Counted from the stretch's first letter, positions 24,996-35,282 are shown. The stretch is DNA of 64,000 bases from Gammaproteobacteria bacterium (GCA_032250735.1 JAVVEP010000015.1:17089-81088); one strand, 5' to 3'. The notes: generated by a model from the sequence alone, not told the origin. Made by a program: numbers and translations.

Positions 24996-25328
24996 CTACG
25001 CCGGCAGATCGGGCAACTCACCATGCAGGCGAATAAAATACTGCTCCAGATCCGCCATCACATGTTCGAGCGAACCTGTGCCGATGGAATGGCCCTCGCC
25101 GTCCTCGGCACAGAAGGCGTCCTGTTTCCGGTCGCGATGCAGGCGGGCGCTCAATACCTCATCCGCCCCGCCGCGATAGATCTCGAAGACATCATCCCCG
25201 CTGGCGTCCTTGCCCCAATGCCAGCGGGTGGCGCGACCGTGGGCAATGGTATGTCCACCAAAGCTTTCGAGCCTCTCCCGGTCCTCTTTGCCGATAAAAT
25301 TTTCGGGTAGCGTAATGGTTTTGCTCAT
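24996..25328 (-). CDS. unknown 110-residue soluble protein
   Basis: The frame starts at an ATG with GAGGAA 7 bp upstream and has host-like codon use. The product is hydrophilic, rich in histidine, glycine and acidic residues (GGHTIAHGRATRWHWGKDASG near 24-45), and has no signal peptide or membrane segment. I do not recognise a family. It is in the same direction as the PRC-barrel gene 60 bp downstream, so they may be co-transcribed. Function unknown. Confidence 0.65.
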   Translation of the reverse strand: MSKTITLPENFIGKEDRERLESFGGHTIAHGRATRWHWGKDASGDDVFEIYRGGADEVLSARLHRDRKQDAFCAEDGEGHSIGTGSLEHVMADLEQYFIRLHGELPDLPA

Positions 25329-25557
25329 GATGTTCCTCGCACAATCATTTCGTGGTGTTCACTAATGGTCCCAGTAAAAGGTGTAACAGGCTGGACACGC
25401 CGATGACGGCCGTAATGGCGACCATGATAATAATGATATCCGCGGTTACCGATTACGGTGTTCCTGCCTTGTACTAATTTACTGTTGTACTGTTGTATGT
25501 ACCGATCGCAGCGATCGGTCAGGGTATTTATCGTTCGTGGATAGCGTAACAAAATAC

Positions 25558-26203
25558 CGTGTGTTTGACACCGAGGATCCTGTCATGCATGCAGCGCCTT
25601 TTTCCAGACGCCGCTTTTTGCAACTGCTTGCCGCGACAGCGCCCTCCGTCGTGCTCGACTCAGCGGCGCAGGCCGAGGAGCGCCCGAGGAGCGGCTGGTG
25701 GAGGAGATCCTCAACAAGGAGGCGCTGCGCTGTCTCGAGTTCCTGGAGATTGAATTCGGCAACGGGGGCATACTCAGTAGCGAGGGCTTTATCAGTTTTT
25801 TATACGACACCATCAGACAGAAGACCTTTGAGCAATTACAGATTCCGCTCAAGGTGACCGGGTGCGGGTGGATGGCGGCACTGTAAACCCGGTGCCCTAC
25901 GACCTGTTGCTCGCGGAGTGTGACATCGTCATCGGCATCGACGTCAGCGGCCAGCGCAGCAAACCGAAAACGCTCACGCCCGGCTATTTCGAGTCCTCTT
26001 CAATACCACCAAGGTCATGCAGCAGGCCATCATGAGTGGGAAACTGCGCCACCAGAAACCCGCGATCTATCTCACACCGGAGATCGTCGATATCCGCGCG
26101 CTGATTGTGCAGGCGCCGATGGGCTGCTCATCCAGGCCGCATTCGTTACCGACCGCATGTACTGGAACTGCTGCATATCACGCCCAGCCACATGCGCAAT
26201 AGC
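25558..26203 (+). pseudogene. decayed patatin-like phospholipase gene
   Basis: Fragments in changing frames together spell a patatin/RssA-like protein. First is a twin-arginine-like leader (FSRRRFLQLLAATAPSVV) ending near 25680. A shifted frame then gives EEILNKEALRCLEFLEIEF and FEQLQIPLKVT (25698-25857), followed by VDGGTVNPVPYDLLLAECD and IVIGIDVSGQ (from about 25867). After another one-base shift come FNTTKVMQQAIMSGKLRHQK and PAIYLTPEIVDIRAL. The DGG-containing catalytic Asp motif and NPVP are typical of patatins, but the GxSxG nucleophile region is missing. At least three frame changes and one deletion mean it cannot make a working enzyme. The leader may come from a different gene. Confidence 0.6.
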
Positions 26204-26206
26204 GCC

Positions 26207-26971
26207 CTATTGTCGCGCCTCGTATTGCAGGCGCTGGGCATCGATGCCATAGGCCTCACTGAGTGGGCTCTCCAGCCGCTGCAGGATATCGTTGCGTTTG
26301 AAGCCCGCCAGAATACGGCTCACGCTTTCCGGTGTTACGCCCAGCATGTCCGCCATTTCATGCACCGTTAATAACTCGACCCTGGTTGATGACTCGCCAT
26401 GTTCCAGCTTGGAGAGAAAATCGACCAGACGCGCCACCCGCGGCCGAATCCCGCCGGTGGAGAATTCTGCCGCCCAGCGGTCGGCCTGCGCCAGCTGCCG
26501 GTAGGCCTGTTTCAACACCTGGCAATATTGCTGCGGGTGATCCCGTTCAAGCAGATGGAGGCTGTTCATTGAGGCATAGACCAGGGTCACATCGCCCACG
26601 GCGACGGCGGTATGTTTATAGGGCTGTTCGATCAGCCCCTCCAGACCAAACCAGTGATTGTGGCTGTGTAATCTGACGATGCGTGAGCGGCCATTCGGTA
26701 GATAGGTGAGCAGTTTGACCATGCCATTAATGATCTTGAACACCTTGTCGCCGCGATCCGTCTCGCGATAGATCACCTCCTTGGCGGAGAAGTGTTTTTG
26801 TCGCCCCCCCTCAAATATCTTTTGTGGCTCCACCGGCCCCCAGCTATCGCCGGGTAGACCATCAGGCCAGTCGTGAACAGAGGCTGCCTGTGGTCCTGCG
26901 TTGAGTTCTGCGTTGGGTTGCGCATCAATTCCCGCGTTAATGCCCACAGTGTTTTTCGTCCTTGTCGTCAT
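26207..26971 (-). CDS. Crp/Fnr-family transcriptional regulator with FNR-type recognition helix
   Basis: The 254-residue protein has a cyclic-nucleotide-binding-like beta-roll (about 50-135), a dimer helix, and a winged helix-turn-helix: EMADMLGVTPESVSRILAGF at 205-224. E215, S218 and R219 form E-x-x-S-R, which in FNR reads TTGAT half-sites. It has only one cysteine (C150), so it lacks the N-terminal cysteine cluster that holds FNR's oxygen-sensing [4Fe-4S]. It is more like DNR/NNR-type members, whose signals include nitric oxide via haem. The N-terminal tail contains a tetrapeptide repeat (GINA GIDA QPNA ELNA GPQA). GGAGG lies just before the ATG. Three matching boxes in the window make it the likely local regulator. 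Its signal is unknown. Confidence 0.88.
   Translation of the reverse strand: MTTRTKNTVGINAGIDAQPNAELNAGPQAASVHDWPDGLPGDSWGPVEPQKIFEGGRQKHFSAKEVIYRETDRGDKVFKIINGMVKLLTYLPNGRSRIVRLHSHNHWFGLEGLIEQPYKHTAVAVGDVTLVYASMNSLHLLERDHPQQYCQVLKQAYRQLAQADRWAAEFSTGGIRPRVARLVDFLSKLEHGESSTRVELLTVHEMADMLGVTPESVSRILAGFKRNDILQRLESPLSEAYGIDAQRLQYEARQ
26881..26950 (-). repeat. degenerate 12-bp tandem repeat in the regulator's N-terminal tail
   Basis: Plus-strand units GCGTTGAGTTCT, GCGTTGGGTTGC, GCATCAATTCCC and GCGTTAATGCCC follow each other, giving an in-frame xxNA tetrapeptide repeat in a disordered N-terminal extension. Confidence 0.65.
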
Positions 26972-27357
26972 ACACCACCTCCTGGCTGCTAATCATCTTT
27001 AACCTGGATCCGCGGTTAAGCCACGGATACAGGTTTCATATAGAAGTGAGTATAGACGTGGGTATGACGATGGCGTCCATCGCACACAGACGATCGGGGT
27101 TTTCCCTCTGGAAGGGCGTAAAGGCGGATCATTCCGCTGGGTCCGGCTATTTCATGGACGCGAATAATAATCGCACCGGGACCTTGCTCTTGTCCGGGAT
27201 TGACGGAAGTAACAGTGAAGCTGATATCAGGCAGGCTGTGAAAGTACGTGCCATTGACGGGGTATCAAGATTCGATCTGACAGGTATCCCAGACAAGGGG
27301 CATGGAAATGACACTCTCCCGCTCCCTCGCTTCAATCCACCTAAACCCGACAGGCTC
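26972..27357. other. intergenic region between the regulator and PilZ gene, with a hairpin repeat
   Basis: No gene is convincing in these 386 bp. It holds the regulator's ribosome-binding site (GGAGG, 26977-26981) and a 31-bp hairpin repeat at 27003-27033 (CCTGGATCCGCGG...CCACGGATACAGG), also found at 35551-35581. Nothing else was identified. Confidence 0.5.
27003..27033. repeat. 31-bp hairpin repeat, copy 1
   Basis: CCTGGATCCGCGG-TTAAG-CCACGGATACAGG forms a stem of about 13 bp with a short loop. The second copy, in inverse orientation and with a better stem, is at 35551-35581. Confidence 0.8.
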
Positions 27358-27666
27358 CTAGGCCCGGCAGACGGCTAGAAATTTTTTCACGGTTCCCCGC
27401 GCGGCACTGCCGAGCTCACGAAACCTCACGCCAAACCCGTTCTTGCCGCGATGCACGACTCGACCCGGAACCCGCACCGGGCTGCCGTCCTCGCTGGACA
27501 GCGCCATGTGAATATCGACGTGGTCATTGATCTCCGGTATCGCCTCACTGAGGACGAACATGCCGTTGTGACTGATGTCATAGATCAGCCCGGCGCTGCA
27601 CCCGCGCCTGCAGTGTATATTCACCAGGGTGAGCGCGCGACAACGCAGTGCCTGTCGGTGATCCAT
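27358..27666 (-). CDS. PilZ-domain protein (cyclic di-GMP receptor)
   Basis: The 102-residue protein is a single PilZ domain. It has both parts of the cyclic di-GMP binding signature: R4-x3-R8 (RQALR) and D30-x-S32-x2-G35 (DISHNG). The remaining beta-barrel strands are seen in VRVPGRVVHRGKNGFGVRF. Stand-alone PilZ proteins relay cyclic di-GMP to motility, biofilm or polysaccharide machinery; the partner is unknown here. An AGGAGG ribosome-binding site lies at 27672-27677, and a MITE-like element starts only 4 bp further upstream, so the gene's promoter must be inside or beyond that element. Confidence 0.85.
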   Translation of the reverse strand: MDHRQALRCRALTLVNIHCRRGCSAGLIYDISHNGMFVLSEAIPEINDHVDIHMALSSEDGSPVRVPGRVVHRGKNGFGVRFRELGSAARGTVKKFLAVCRA

Positions 27667-27680
27667 GCCGGCCTCCTATG

Positions 27681-27859
27681 AGAGCCTGTGAAAAAATCGC
27701 CAGCCTACTGCGGGCGCCGCTTTGCGGCTGCAACGGCGTTGCGCTACGTGAAAACGGCGGTCATTTGGTCCACCAAACTCCCTTGTTTTCACGTAGCGCG
27801 CCTTGTTTCGCTCGCAAAGCGACTCCCTCGCTACGGCCGTCGAATTTTTCACAGGCTCT
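27681..27859. mobile_element. 179-bp MITE-like palindromic element
   Basis: The ends are AGAGCCTGTGAAAAAATCG (27681-27699) and its inverse CGAATTTTTCACAGGCTCT (27841-27859), an 18/19 match. The arms stay complementary inward, notably GCGCTACGTGAAAAC (27741-27755) against GTTTTCACGTAGCGC (27785-27799), and the centre is TTTGGTCCACCAAA. The whole element can fold into a hairpin with arms of roughly 85 nt. There is no coding frame. It fills the gap between the DUF2934 stop and the PilZ ribosome-binding site. A solo end of the same element is at 49598. No clear target-site duplication was seen. Confidence 0.75.
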
Positions 27860-27866
27860 GACACCT

Positions 27867-28088
27867 TCAGTGATGGACCGTACCCCGGTTTATTTCTGAC
27901 TCTGCCTCCAGCCAGTCCTGCATTTCATGGCCGGGGGCAAAGCCGCGTTTTTCGGCCCTGAAATAGGCCGCCTCGGCGACCCTGTCGTTATAGCGCCGGG
28001 TACGGGTTTCGGTATTCTGCATGATCTCTGTGGCGACAGCCTTTCCCGCCGACATTTTTGCTGTGCCCTGATGCGTTGCCTTAGACAT
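27867..28088 (-). CDS. DUF2934 small protein
   Basis: The 73-residue product ends in the DUF2934 pattern: RVAEAAYFRAEKRGFAPGHE followed by MQDWLEAESEI. The domain is a short helical segment of unknown function that is common in small stress-linked proteins. The N-terminal 35 residues are polar and probably disordered. AAGGAG lies at ideal spacing before the ATG. It lies divergent from ppsA and upstream of PilZ on the same strand, with the MITE-like element between them. Confidence 0.75.
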   Translation of the reverse strand: MSKATHQGTAKMSAGKAVATEIMQNTETRTRRYNDRVAEAAYFRAEKRGFAPGHEMQDWLEAESEINRGTVHH

Positions 28089-28259
28089 GGATATCTCCTT
28101 TGTTCATGATGGACAAAACGAAATGGATAAAACACGTTTGATAGCGCGACGTCTTCGATTGCCGAATAAATCCGCCACACCCTATTCTATTAATCCGCCT
28201 ACATCCGCCGCTCTCAATCGCGATGGCTTGCAGGATAAACACGGCGACCCAGACACGCA

Positions 28260-28301
28260 TTGAAAAATATCAATGACGGTTTTCGCACGCCTGCCTCTAC
28301 T
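28260..28301 (+). promoter_or_regulatory. FNR-type box and class II promoter for ppsA
   Basis: TTGAAAAATATCAA at 28260-28273 matches the FNR consensus at 9 of 10 fixed positions. TCTACT at 28296-28301 matches the -10 consensus at 4 of 6, and the centre-to-hexamer-end distance is exactly 34.5 bp, as expected for activation from -41.5. The start of ppsA lies about 160 bp further downstream. Confidence 0.6.
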
Positions 28302-28462
28302 TCAATTCAGATCTCTTCAAATCAGACGATGTGTTTTTAGTTCATACTCCCATTGAGAGGGTCGCGTGCACGATTAAGTTCACATTCACCTTCACAGCCG
28401 TTAACCTCATCACCAAAGTGCGCCATGATGAATACGCCATATCACTCAAGGAATCGAAACCC

Positions 28463-30865
28463 GTGAAATCCAGCCAGGCCTTTACATTGCAATTATCCGA
28501 GGTGAGTAATACGGATGTCGGCAGGGTCGGCGGCAAGAATGCCTCCCTGGGCGAGATGATCCAGCAGTTACAGGACGCCGGCATCCGCGTACCCGGTGGT
28601 TTCGCCACCACCGCACAGGCCTATTGGCACTTCCTCGACAGCCGTGACCTGCGCGAACCTATCCGTGAAAAACTGGCGCTGTTCGCCAATGATGAGGCCT
28701 CGCTGGAAAAGACCGGCGAGGCGATCCGTCGCCTGATCCGCAAGGCCGAGTTTCCGGCGGACCTGGCCCGGGCGATATGCGCGGCCTACCGCGCCCTGGC
28801 AAAGGAGAGCGGCGAAAAGCAGCCCGCCGTCGCCGTGCGTAGCAGCGCCACCGCCGAGGACCTGCCGGAGGCCAGTTTCGCCGGCCAGCAGGAGACCTAT
28901 CTCAACGTCCGTGGCGAGGCCGCCCTGCTCGACGCCTGTCGGCGCTGCATCGCCTCGCTGTTCACCAACCGGGCCATCATGTACCGCAACAATCATGGCT
29001 TTGATCATATGCAGGTGGCGCTGTCGGTCGGCGTGCAGCGTATGGTGCGCTCCGATACCGGCGGCGCCGGGGTGATGTTCTCCATCGACACCGAGACCGG
29101 CTTTGGCAATGCCGTGCTCATCAATGCCAACTGGGGGCTGGGCGAAACCGTGGTGCAGGGCAGTGTCGATCCGGACGAGTACATGGTCTTCAAACCGCTG
29201 CTGGACGACCCCCGCCTGCAACCCATCATCGAAAAGAGCATCGGCCAGAAAGAGAAAAAGATGGTCTATGGCGACAGCGAGCAGCAACCGACGCGCACCG
29301 TGAAGACCCGCAGCGAAGAGCGCAATACGCCGGTACTCGATGACGCGGCGATCCTCACCCTGGCCCGCTGGGCGGTGGCCATTGAGGCGCATTATCAGCG
29401 CCCCATGGATATCGAATGGGCTAGAGACGGCAACACCGGTGAGCTGTTCATCGTTCAGGCCCGCCCGGAGACGGTGCAGTCGAGCCGCGAGGCCGGCGCC
29501 CTCAAGACCTATACGCTGACGGGCAAGGGCGAGCGCCTGATCAGCGGCCTGAGCATCGGCGATGCCATCGCCACGGGCAGGGTCTGCAAGCTGGGCTCGG
29601 CGGCGGAGATCGACCAGTTTGAGGACGGCGCGATTCTGGTGACCGCCATGACCGACCCCGACTGGGTGCCCATCATGAAGCGGGCCGCCGCCATCATTAC
29701 CGATCACGGCGGGCGCACTTCGCACGCCGCCATCGTCAGCCGCGAACTGGGGCTGCCCGCCATCATCGGCACCGGCAACGCCACCCAGGTGCTGGATAAC
29801 GGCATCGAGGTCACCGTGTCCTGCGCCGAGGGCGATCAGGGTTTCGTCTATGCCGGCCGACTGGACTTTGAGACGCAGGATGTCGATCTGGATAACATCC
29901 CAAAGACCCGCACCGAGGTGATGCTCAATCTCGCCAATCCCGCCGCCGCGCTGCGCTGGTGGCGGTTGCCCAGCGATGGCGTGGGGCTGGCGCGCATGGA
30001 GTTCATCATCAACAACATCATCAAGATTCATCCCATGGCGCTGCTGTATCCCGATAAGGTCAAGGACAAAAAGGCGCGCCGGCAGATCGACACACTCACC
30101 GCCGCCTGGCCGGACAAGGCCCACTATTTTGTCGACACCCTGGCCTACGGCATTGCCCGCATCGCGGCCTCACAGCACCCCAACCCGGTGATCGTGCGGA
30201 TGAGCGACTTCAAGACCAATGAATATGCCCAGCTCATCGGCGGTGCGGCGTTCGAACCGGAAGAGGCCAATCCCATGCTGGGCTGGCGCGGCGCCAGCCG
30301 CTATTACAGCGACGCCTACCGCGAGGGCTTCGCGCTGGAATGTCAGGCAATCAAAAAGGCCCGCGAAGAGATCGGCTTGGATAACGTCATCGTGATGATC
30401 CCCTTTTGCCGCACCCCCGAGGAGGCCGACAGGGTGCTGGCGGTGATGGCCGACAACGATCTGCGCCGTGGCGAACACGGCCTGCAGGTCTACGTGATGG
30501 CCGAGATCCCCGCCAACGTGATACTGGCCGACGAGTTCGCGCAACGCTTCGACGGCTTTTCCATCGGCAGTAACGACCTCACCCAACTGGTGCTGGGCGT
30601 GGATCGCGACTCGGCCCGCCTGGCGGAGCTGTTCGACGAGCGCCATGAGGCGGTCAAACGGACCATTGTCAGCCTCATCGAGACCGCCCACCGCCACCAG
30701 CGCAAGGTGGGGCTATGCGGTCAGGCGCCGAGCGACTATCCCGAATTTGCGCGGTTTCTGGTGGAGGCGGGCATCGACTCGATGTCGGTCAATCCCGACA
30801 GCTTTGTGGCGGTGAAACAGCAGGTGGCCCAGGCCGAGGCCGACCGTGAGCCAGGGATCTCATAA
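28463..30865 (+). CDS. ppsA: phosphoenolpyruvate synthase
   Basis: The 800-residue enzyme makes phosphoenolpyruvate, AMP and phosphate from pyruvate and ATP, opening gluconeogenesis. It shows the N-terminal ATP-grasp region VGGKNASLGEMI, VRSSATAEDLPEASFAGQQE, the phosphohistidine domain with TDHGGRTSHAAIVSRELG (catalytic His), and the PEP-binding barrel with GLARMEFIINN, GGAAFEPEEANPMLGWRGA and FSIGSNDLTQLVLGVDRDS. I chose the GTG at 28463 (AAGGA 10 nt upstream); it puts 21 residues before VGGKNA, as in E. coli PpsA. The longer frame from 28331 adds an unrelated tail. An FNR-like promoter lies upstream. Ppsa in such islands may help redirect carbon toward glycogen and trehalose. Confidence 0.94.
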   Translation: MKSSQAFTLQLSEVSNTDVGRVGGKNASLGEMIQQLQDAGIRVPGGFATTAQAYWHFLDSRDLREPIREKLALFANDEASLEKTGEAIRRLIRKAEFPADLARAICAAYRALAKESGEKQPAVAVRSSATAEDLPEASFAGQQETYLNVRGEAALLDACRRCIASLFTNRAIMYRNNHGFDHMQVALSVGVQRMVRSDTGGAGVMFSIDTETGFGNAVLINANWGLGETVVQGSVDPDEYMVFKPLLDDPRLQPIIEKSIGQKEKKMVYGDSEQQPTRTVKTRSEERNTPVLDDAAILTLARWAVAIEAHYQRPMDIEWARDGNTGELFIVQARPETVQSSREAGALKTYTLTGKGERLISGLSIGDAIATGRVCKLGSAAEIDQFEDGAILVTAMTDPDWVPIMKRAAAIITDHGGRTSHAAIVSRELGLPAIIGTGNATQVLDNGIEVTVSCAEGDQGFVYAGRLDFETQDVDLDNIPKTRTEVMLNLANPAAALRWWRLPSDGVGLARMEFIINNIIKIHPMALLYPDKVKDKKARRQIDTLTAAWPDKAHYFVDTLAYGIARIAASQHPNPVIVRMSDFKTNEYAQLIGGAAFEPEEANPMLGWRGASRYYSDAYREGFALECQAIKKAREEIGLDNVIVMIPFCRTPEEADRVLAVMADNDLRRGEHGLQVYVMAEIPANVILADEFAQRFDGFSIGSNDLTQLVLGVDRDSARLAELFDERHEAVKRTIVSLIETAHRHQRKVGLCGQAPSDYPEFARFLVEAGIDSMSVNPDSFVAVKQQVAQAEADREPGIS

Positions 30866-30945
30866 CCTGAAATAGCTGCCAGGGATGCAGATCTCGTGGA
30901 GGCCCATCACCATGCCATGCACGGCCGACGGTTTTTCACCGGCTA

Positions 30946-32208
30946 TCACCACACCCATAACCAGACCGCTATCAATCCACCGATGGCGCTGGCCAGCAGC
31001 GGCAATCCGACACGCAGCCCGATCGCGCGTCCGCCAATAAAGCTGGCCATGCCGCCCTTGACGAGACTGTTGACGGCGGCGGCGAGCACGATACCTGTTA
31101 CCGCGGTGTTGACCATCAGCTCCGTCTGACTCATCCGTGCCAGCGACAGCGTGATGGCGTCCACGTCCGCCACGCCCGAGGCGGCGGCGAGCACCAGCAC
31201 ACCAGCGCCCCCGAACTCGCTCTGCAGGGCAGAGCCGAGCAGCATCACCAGGGCCAACAGCAGTCCGAAACTCACCGCCGAGGTCAGCTCCAGCGGGTTC
31301 CGTAGGGGCGAGGTGGTATCGGGTTTTTTGTGCGATGAAGATTGCCAGCACAGAAAGGCCGGCCCATAGGTCAGCATCGCCATCACCGTTACCGGCACCA
31401 GCAACGGCAGGAAGAGATCGGGATTGAGTACGCTGGCAATGAGTAACATGCGCGGAAACATGGTGCCGCAGGCGAGCAGGATTCCGGTGGCCAGCATCGG
31501 CGCCATGGAGGCATCGCGGCGCGTCAAGCGTGAGAAGTGCAGGGTCACCGCAGTCGAGGCGGCCAGCCCGCCGAACAGACCGGTAAACACCGCGCCCCGG
31601 CGCGCGCCGCCGATCTTGATGGCGAAATAGCCGACGAAGGAGATCGCCGCGATCAGCACCACCATCCACCAGATCACAAACGGATTCAGCGCCTGCCATG
31701 GGCCATAGCCCTGATTCGGCAGTAGCGGCAACAGCACCACCGAGATCAGCAACAGCTTGATACCGGCATGCAGCTCCTCACCCTCCAGGGCGTTCACCCA
31801 GCGGTGCAGCAGCGGCTTGTGGCTCAACAGCAGGGTCGTGACCACGGCAGAGGCCGCCGCGATGCCCACCTCGCCCATTGCCGCCAATGCGCCGAGAATA
31901 AAGGTTAACAGGCCGGCCACCAGGCTGGTGATACCGACGTCATCCCTGCGGCGCAGGTTCACCACGTACACCGTGGTCAACACCGCCGCCAGACCCACGA
32001 ACGCCAGCCCCAGGGCCAGCGCCCCGAACTGTTCGGACAGCAGGGCCGAACCGCCGCCCAACAGGCCGAGCAGCCCATAGGTGCGTACCCCCGCAATGCG
32101 TGCACCCTCCACGGCATCACGTTCCTTCCAGCCGCGTTCAAGACCGATCAACAACCCGATCGCCAGGGCCACACTCAGATAATAAAAGCTATGCTGTATT
32201 TCGTTCAT
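30946..32208 (-). CDS. MgtC/SapB-DUF4010 family membrane protein
   Basis: The 420-residue product is almost entirely membrane-embedded, with about 11-13 hydrophobic helices. The N-terminal part is MgtC/SapB-like (ALAIGLLIGLERGWKERD, RTYGLLGLLGG), and the C-terminal part is DUF4010 (GGLAASTAVTLHFSRL, ASGVADVDAITLSLARMS). Function is not established; relatives are linked to magnesium or low-cation stress. I chose the ATG at 32208 because the family's N terminus begins here; a longer frame adds residues encoded by a repeat. It converges with ppsA. Confidence 0.82.
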   Translation of the reverse strand: MNEIQHSFYYLSVALAIGLLIGLERGWKERDAVEGARIAGVRTYGLLGLLGGGSALLSEQFGALALGLAFVGLAAVLTTVYVVNLRRRDDVGITSLVAGLLTFILGALAAMGEVGIAAASAVVTTLLLSHKPLLHRWVNALEGEELHAGIKLLLISVVLLPLLPNQGYGPWQALNPFVIWWMVVLIAAISFVGYFAIKIGGARRGAVFTGLFGGLAASTAVTLHFSRLTRRDASMAPMLATGILLACGTMFPRMLLIASVLNPDLFLPLLVPVTVMAMLTYGPAFLCWQSSSHKKPDTTSPLRNPLELTSAVSFGLLLALVMLLGSALQSEFGGAGVLVLAAASGVADVDAITLSLARMSQTELMVNTAVTGIVLAAAVNSLVKGGMASFIGGRAIGLRVGLPLLASAIGGLIAVWLWVW

Positions 32209-32625
32209 ACGCCCATCATAGCCGTAGTTAACAGTGCTGAGTGTTATAAGTGCTGAGTGCTGAGTAACTAACACTACACTTGTAGGGCGCACTAACCGAA
32301 GGGCATTGCGCCGCATGAAATACACCTCAATGGAGCCTCGGTTGCTTGATCGGTGGCAATGATTACCGGGCACGCTTTTATTGGGCCCCGGTATCACCCA
32401 GACATACGGCGCAATGCTCTTCGGTTATTGCGCCCTACGCACTGCCCACCTACCAGACAACGTTGAGTTTGGCGCAATGGTGGGCAGTGCCCACCCTACA
32501 CGGCTAACGGTAATTCATGGTATTTATACGACTCGGCATACGGCGCAATGCCCTTCGGTTATTGCGCCCTACGCACTCAGCACGCTTCAAATCACCCTGC
32601 GGCAATTCCCAGTCAGCTGAAAAAT
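32209..32625. repeat. intergenic repeat cluster: three family A and one family B REP-like palindromes
   Basis: Family A copies lie at 32282-32312 (GTAG head on plus strand), 32408-32438 and 32542-32572 (inverse). A family B copy is at 32479-32499. AGTGCTGAG direct repeats lie at 32232-32262. No gene is present; the region separates the DUF4010 gene from purA. Confidence 0.88.
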
Positions 32626-33996
<1,371 letters not shown>

Positions 33997-34018
33997 TTAG
34001 GTTCGATATCATGTCGGG

Positions 34019-35197
34019 CTATGCCGCCGACACAACCCACTCGCCATTCTGTAATACCAGGACCTGCTGACAACCGGCTGCCGCCGCACCGCCATCCTGT
34101 CCCGACAGTTCACACACTACCCGATAGCCGGCGGCGCGCAGCTCTGCAATCTTTGCGGCCAGCGCAGGGTCGTCATTGGCGGGCGCAAACACCCCGCCCG
34201 GCACGGTAGCCTTTCCCGCCCCCAGGGCGATGAGTGCGCGCAGATCGGTGCTGAACCCGGTGGCGGGCCGGGCGCGCCCGAACACCTTGCCGATGTCGTC
34301 ATAACGCCCACCCTGGGCGATGGCCTGCCCCTGACCGGCCTGATAGGCGGCAAACACCACGCCGGTGTGATAATGGAAACCACGCAGTTCGGCGAGGTCA
34401 AAGTGTAACTGCAAATCGGGGTGTTGCCGGGTGACGCGTTCCGCCACCTGTTCGATCTCATCGACCGCCTGCAATGCGGCTGCATTTCCCGCCAGGCTGC
34501 GTCGGGCGCGGGCCAGCACCTCCGCATCGCCATTCAACCACACCAGATCCTCAAAGGTCTGGCGTGTTTTTGTGTCCACGTCCAACGCGGTCATCAGGGC
34601 CTGGATCTCGGGCACCGCCTTGCGCTGTAGCGCGTCAAACAGCTGGCTTTCCTGCTCGAAGTCCAGACCTGCCGCCTGGGTCAGGGCGCGAAAAATCCCC
34701 ACGTGCCCCAGATCAACAAACACCGGACCGATGCCGGACAATGCCAGGGTCTGCAACATCAGGTTCAACATTTCCGCGTCGCTTTCCACGCCGCTATGGC
34801 CGTACAGTTCGGCACCAATCTGGGTAAAACAGCGCGCACCGCCGAGGCCATCACCACGGGTGTGCAATACCGTACCCTGATAGCACAGACGCACCGGTCC
34901 CTGACGATCCAGCAAGCGGTGCGCATCAATCCGCGCCACCTGTGGCGTGATATCGGCACGCACACCCATCATGCGGCCGTTTAACTGATCAGTGAGTTTA
35001 AAGGTCTGCAGGTCGAGGTCGTTGCCCGTGCCCGTCAGTAGAGAATCCAGATACTCCACCAGCGAGGGAATAACCAGCTCGTAACCCCAGGATGAGAAGA
35101 GGTCCAACAGCTCTCGCCGTAACAGCTCCAGGCGCTCTGCCTGGGGCGGCAACAATTCTTCAATACCCTCGGGTAACAACCAACGTTCGTTATTCAT
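34019..35197 (-). CDS. hisZ: ATP phosphoribosyltransferase regulatory subunit
   Basis: This 392-residue protein is a histidyl-tRNA synthetase paralogue without charging activity. It pairs with short-form HisG to catalyse and control the first step of histidine synthesis. Landmarks are the class II-like motif 2 region MMGVRADITPQVARIDAHRL (75-94), GPVRLCYQGTVLHT, QIGAELYGHSGVESDAE and HYHTGVVFAAYQAGQGQAIA with GGRYDDIG. The anticodon-binding domain of HisS is absent, as expected for HisZ. It stands just upstream of purA. Confidence 0.95.
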   Translation of the reverse strand: MNNERWLLPEGIEELLPPQAERLELLRRELLDLFSSWGYELVIPSLVEYLDSLLTGTGNDLDLQTFKLTDQLNGRMMGVRADITPQVARIDAHRLLDRQGPVRLCYQGTVLHTRGDGLGGARCFTQIGAELYGHSGVESDAEMLNLMLQTLALSGIGPVFVDLGHVGIFRALTQAAGLDFEQESQLFDALQRKAVPEIQALMTALDVDTKTRQTFEDLVWLNGDAEVLARARRSLAGNAAALQAVDEIEQVAERVTRQHPDLQLHFDLAELRGFHYHTGVVFAAYQAGQGQAIAQGGRYDDIGKVFGRARPATGFSTDLRALIALGAGKATVPGGVFAPANDDPALAAKIAELRAAGYRVVCELSGQDGGAAAAGCQQVLVLQNGEWVVSAA

Positions 35198-35282
35198 TAT
35201 TTTTTACGTATCAATTCTTTTTATAAACGCGGCATTTTCAGGCAACTGGTGCGTAACTATGAAAGAGAGCCACAAACGATCG

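Noticed and set aside
25325..25552. 75-codon minus-strand frame upstream of the 110-residue gene
   Set aside because: Composition is unusual (many His, Tyr, Arg), no ribosome-binding site, overlaps the next start.
26962..27378. 138-codon plus-strand frame between the regulator and PilZ gene
   Set aside because: It contains the hairpin repeat, has atypical composition and no family match.
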